A stretch of DNA of 14,800 nucleotides from Thermofilaceae archaeon (lineage in GTDB: Archaea > Thermoproteota > Thermoprotei > Thermofilales > B69-G16). Numbering within the stretch: the first letter of the stretch is position 1; the number at the start of each line of letters is the position of its first letter. Shown here piece by piece: positions 12,778 to 14,800 of this stretch. Made by a program: the position numbers and the translations under genes. The notes beneath the pieces are model-generated. The model was not told where the DNA came from. It ran no database searches and was given only the letters and a program-made list of their open reading frames with translations. The DNA lies in NCBI GenBank assembly GCA_027017165.1, contig JALURF010000052.1, positions 1 to 14,800 of the forward strand. Direction: 5' to 3'.

Positions 12778-13920
12778 TTAAGTTTTACTTTTATTTTCCA
12801 CAGTTAGAATCTTAATAGTCCTAGCCGCTAAATCTTCGAGATAAGCGTCTATGCCTCCAGCTCTTACGAACTCTCCGTTATCGGCTTCTACTAGCACATT
12901 GTATATACCTTCTTCGGGATCCATTACCACTTCTTTAGCTATACCTGTAATTCTGCGTTTTGACCCGTTTTCCGTATCAAATCCGTCGATTTCAATCCGT
13001 ACATCGAATCCCTCCTCTAGTAGGTGTTTTATATCCATTAGAGCCAGTCTATGGCACGTATAGGTCCTGGGGAGCTCTCTCAGATTCAAATTATCGTTGA
13101 TAGGCTGAGATGAAGTCCACCTATTTATAAAATTGTGCATGAATAGATCTACAAGGCTTGGCTCTTCAGTGAGCAGCGCGTAACCCTTTACCTTTAAAAC
13201 GCTGAAGAGAGCGTGTTGAACGTAGAGACATGTAGACGAATCGGCTATAAGTATGAAATCCCCCCTTCTACTTAATCTAACTCTTCCAACATTTGTGGCT
13301 TTTTCCACTAGATGGCTGGATACCTTGAGGGGGAATAGAGAGACAAATACCTGGACCCCTCTTTCTTTGGCTTTGTTCAACGGTTTCAATAGACTGTTTA
13401 ATAAAACGTGGTTTGTGGAAAGAAGTATATCGATTTCAGCACGCTCAATAATATCTCTGGCTGTATCCGCTATATTCCTGCCTCCTTTTATGACCCATAT
13501 TGGAGGAACGACCAGTTTATGAGCCTTTTTCTTAACCTCGGAAAGCTCTTTTACTAGCCGCCTACCCCTCTTAATGGTGTCTTGGAGTATCCTATTGAGT
13601 ACTAGCTTGGGCTCAACAGCCCTATAGACTCTCGGACGCCCAGGCTGTTCGATCACAAAACCTTTCTGCTCGAGCTTCTCCAATATTCCATAGAGTTGGG
13701 GCACATGGAGTCCCATACTACGGGCGAGCATACTTATAGTAGCTTCCTCAAAGGAAAGCAGAGTTACATACGTTTTAGCCTCGACTCTAGTTAGTCCAAA
13801 AGCTTCTAAATCTTCAAGAATTTCGTCTTTAAGCTCTATTCTCCGCCTGAGATTGTGGGATTCCTTAGGGGGGCTCCTATACGCATCATCGGAACCAGGG
13901 TTCGTGGTATCACTCTCCAA
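12778..13920 (-). CDS. TrmB-family transcription regulator, directly in frame behind malK
   Basis: A 380-residue TrmB-type protein. Residues about 36-103 form the winged helix (LEAFGLTRVEAKTYVTLL, SMLARSMGLHVPQLYGILEKLEQKG, then the wing GRPRVYRAVEP). A coiled-coil-like stretch follows (RLVKELSEVKKKA), then the effector-binding core with DILLSTNHVLL and VQVFVSLFP, and a C-terminal sugar-binding-type domain ending GGIDAYLED (355-363), which parallels GGIGAMLED in the regulator at 4255-5256. The first 30 residues are a polar, Pro/Ser-rich extension not seen in ordinary TrmB. The frame directly follows the malK TAA in the same phase. The only standard start before the winged helix is TTG at 13918-13920, and no ribosome site precedes it. 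Translation may restart after malK termination, or read through the stop. It probably controls malK and other sugar genes. Confidence 0.85.
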   Translation of the reverse strand: MESDTTNPGSDDAYRSPPKESHNLRRRIELKDEILEDLEAFGLTRVEAKTYVTLLSFEEATISMLARSMGLHVPQLYGILEKLEQKGFVIEQPGRPRVYRAVEPKLVLNRILQDTIKRGRRLVKELSEVKKKAHKLVVPPIWVIKGGRNIADTARDIIERAEIDILLSTNHVLLNSLLKPLNKAKERGVQVFVSLFPLKVSSHLVEKATNVGRVRLSRRGDFILIADSSTCLYVQHALFSVLKVKGYALLTEEPSLVDLFMHNFINRWTSSQPINDNLNLRELPRTYTCHRLALMDIKHLLEEGFDVRIEIDGFDTENGSKRRITGIAKEVVMDPEEGIYNVLVEADNGEFVRAGGIDAYLEDLAARTIKILTVENKSKT

Positions 13921-14800
13921 TTAAATTATTAATTTTCCGCTTTTCTTATCAAAAATATGAGCCTTTCCAAAATTAAACCATACCCATACTTTATCGCCCA
14001 TCTCCACCTCGAACTCCGGCGGTGCCAACGCTTTAATCCATAAATTGTCACGAGCCAAAGTCAATACTGTTCTATCCCCTAGCGGCTCTGCTACGTAAAC
14101 AGTAAATTCTATCGCTCCTCCACGCCTCTCTTTGTAAACTTTCACATCTTGAGGTCGAATACCGTATATCGCCTCCTCTACTCCTTGAACCGCTGCAACC
14201 CAGTTTTCGGGCATTTTAATTTTAAAAACACCAAAATCTAGGAAATCCTCATTTATCGAGCAATCGAGTAAATTCATAGGCGGACTTCCGATAAATCCTG
14301 CTACGAATAGGTTAGCTGGCCTATTATATAGATCGTCCGGCGTGCCTACTTGCTGGATCCTGCCCTGGTTCATGACGACGATTCTATCCGCCATGCTCAT
14401 AGCCTCAACCTGGTCGTGGGTAACGTAGATCGTTGTACACCCAAATTCTCTTTGAAGTCTTTTAAGTTCAGCTCTCATGTAAACTCTCAACTTCGCGTCG
14501 AGGTTGGCGAGCGGCTCGTCTAATAATAAAACCGCTGGTTCTATCATCAGTGCTCTAGCTAGAGCGACTCTTTGCTGTTGTCCACCGCTGAGTTCGTGAG
14601 GTTTTCTATCAAGTAAATCTTTTATTTTTAATAGCTCAGCTATTTCGTGTACGCGTTTTTTAATCTCTTCTTTGGGTAGTTTTTGGATATACGCCGGGAA
14701 GGCTATGTTATCGAAGACGTTCATGTGGGGGAAGAGAGCGTAGCTCTGGAAAACCATCGATACATATCTTTTTTGAGGAGGTATGAATACTCCCTTACCA
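13921..14800 (-). CDS. malK: Sugar ABC transporter ATPase (MalK-like), 5' end beyond window
   Basis: A MalK/UgpC-type ATPase whose N-terminus, including Walker A, lies past the right edge; about 292 residues are visible of a usual 360-380. Counting Met at 14757 as 1, the Q-loop is VFQSYALFPHM (2-12), the signature LSGGQQQRVALAR (56-68), Walker B VLLLDE (76-81) and the H-loop His114 in YVTHDQVEAMSMADRI. Upstream of that Met the frame continues with IPPQKRYVS, as in full-length homologs, so the Met is internal. After residue 150 (AGFIGSPPMNLL) comes the C-terminal regulatory OB/TOBE part (YGIRPQDVKVY, FTVYVAEPLGDRTVLTLARD), which marks the sugar-importer group rather than other ATPases. It is the natural partner of MalF/MalG at 6596-8312, which lack an ATPase. 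The TAA stop is immediately followed, in the same frame, by the TrmB-like gene. Confidence 0.93.
   Translation of the reverse strand, partial: GKGVFIPPQKRYVSMVFQSYALFPHMNVFDNIAFPAYIQKLPKEEIKKRVHEIAELLKIKDLLDRKPHELSGGQQQRVALARALMIEPAVLLLDEPLANLDAKLRVYMRAELKRLQREFGCTTIYVTHDQVEAMSMADRIVVMNQGRIQQVGTPDDLYNRPANLFVAGFIGSPPMNLLDCSINEDFLDFGVFKIKMPENWVAAVQGVEEAIYGIRPQDVKVYKERRGGAIEFTVYVAEPLGDRTVLTLARDNLWIKALAPPEFEVEMGDKVWVWFNFGKAHIFDKKSGKLII

Overview
The window looks like chromosomal DNA from a hyperthermophilic archaeon, most likely in the Thermoproteota (crenarchaeal) sphere; genus cannot be decided from sequence alone. The signs are AT-rich TATA boxes about 25-40 bp before start codons, GGTGA-type ribosome sites in front of internal operon genes, first genes that appear leaderless, Arg codons AGG/AGA and Ile ATA in heavy use, two TrmB-family sugar regulators, a TreT trehalose synthase and an AbrB/PIN toxin-antitoxin pair. 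No stretch longer than 300 bases lacks a gene. I saw no rRNA, tRNA, CRISPR array, insertion sequence or broken gene.

Layout. 1-1020 (+): the end of a ribbon-helix-helix/zinc-ribbon protein, then a VUT-family (YhhQ-like) membrane transporter. 1087-1714 (-): a VapBC-type toxin-antitoxin pair. 1911-2951 (-): an M42 aminopeptidase with its own leaderless-looking promoter, whose TATA box sits among inverted TTTGGTAAA half-sites. 3006-5256 (-): a TrmB-like regulator followed by treT. Divergent from these, 5314-8312 (+): malE-malF-malG, a maltose/trehalose-type ABC importer. 8319-10793 (-): an ECF-type nickel/cobalt importer in the order cbiM, PDGLE protein, cbiQ, cbiO, headed by a long perfect palindrome. 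10851-11852 (-): a radical SAM/SPASM enzyme. 11959-14800 (-): malK (cut by the window edge), a second TrmB-like regulator and an IMPase-like protein, probably one operon.

How they fit together. MalE/F/G would import a disaccharide (trehalose or maltose), with ATP hydrolysis by the MalK encoded about 5.6 kb away. TreT would interconvert trehalose and NDP-glucose plus glucose. The two TrmB-like proteins are paralogous across their full length and probably sense sugars. The 57-bp malE/trmB intergenic region carries a perfect 24-bp palindrome close to the Thermococcales glycolytic motif, overlapping the malE ribosome site and start codon.

The points most worth a second look are: (a) the second TrmB frame continues directly from malK in the same frame with a single UAA between them and no ATG start; (b) the malE and M42 promoter palindromes; (c) the palindrome upstream of cbiM, which has the GTATxA-N16-TxATAC geometry of bacterial NikR sites; (d) an IMPase-like protein that has lost part of its metal site.
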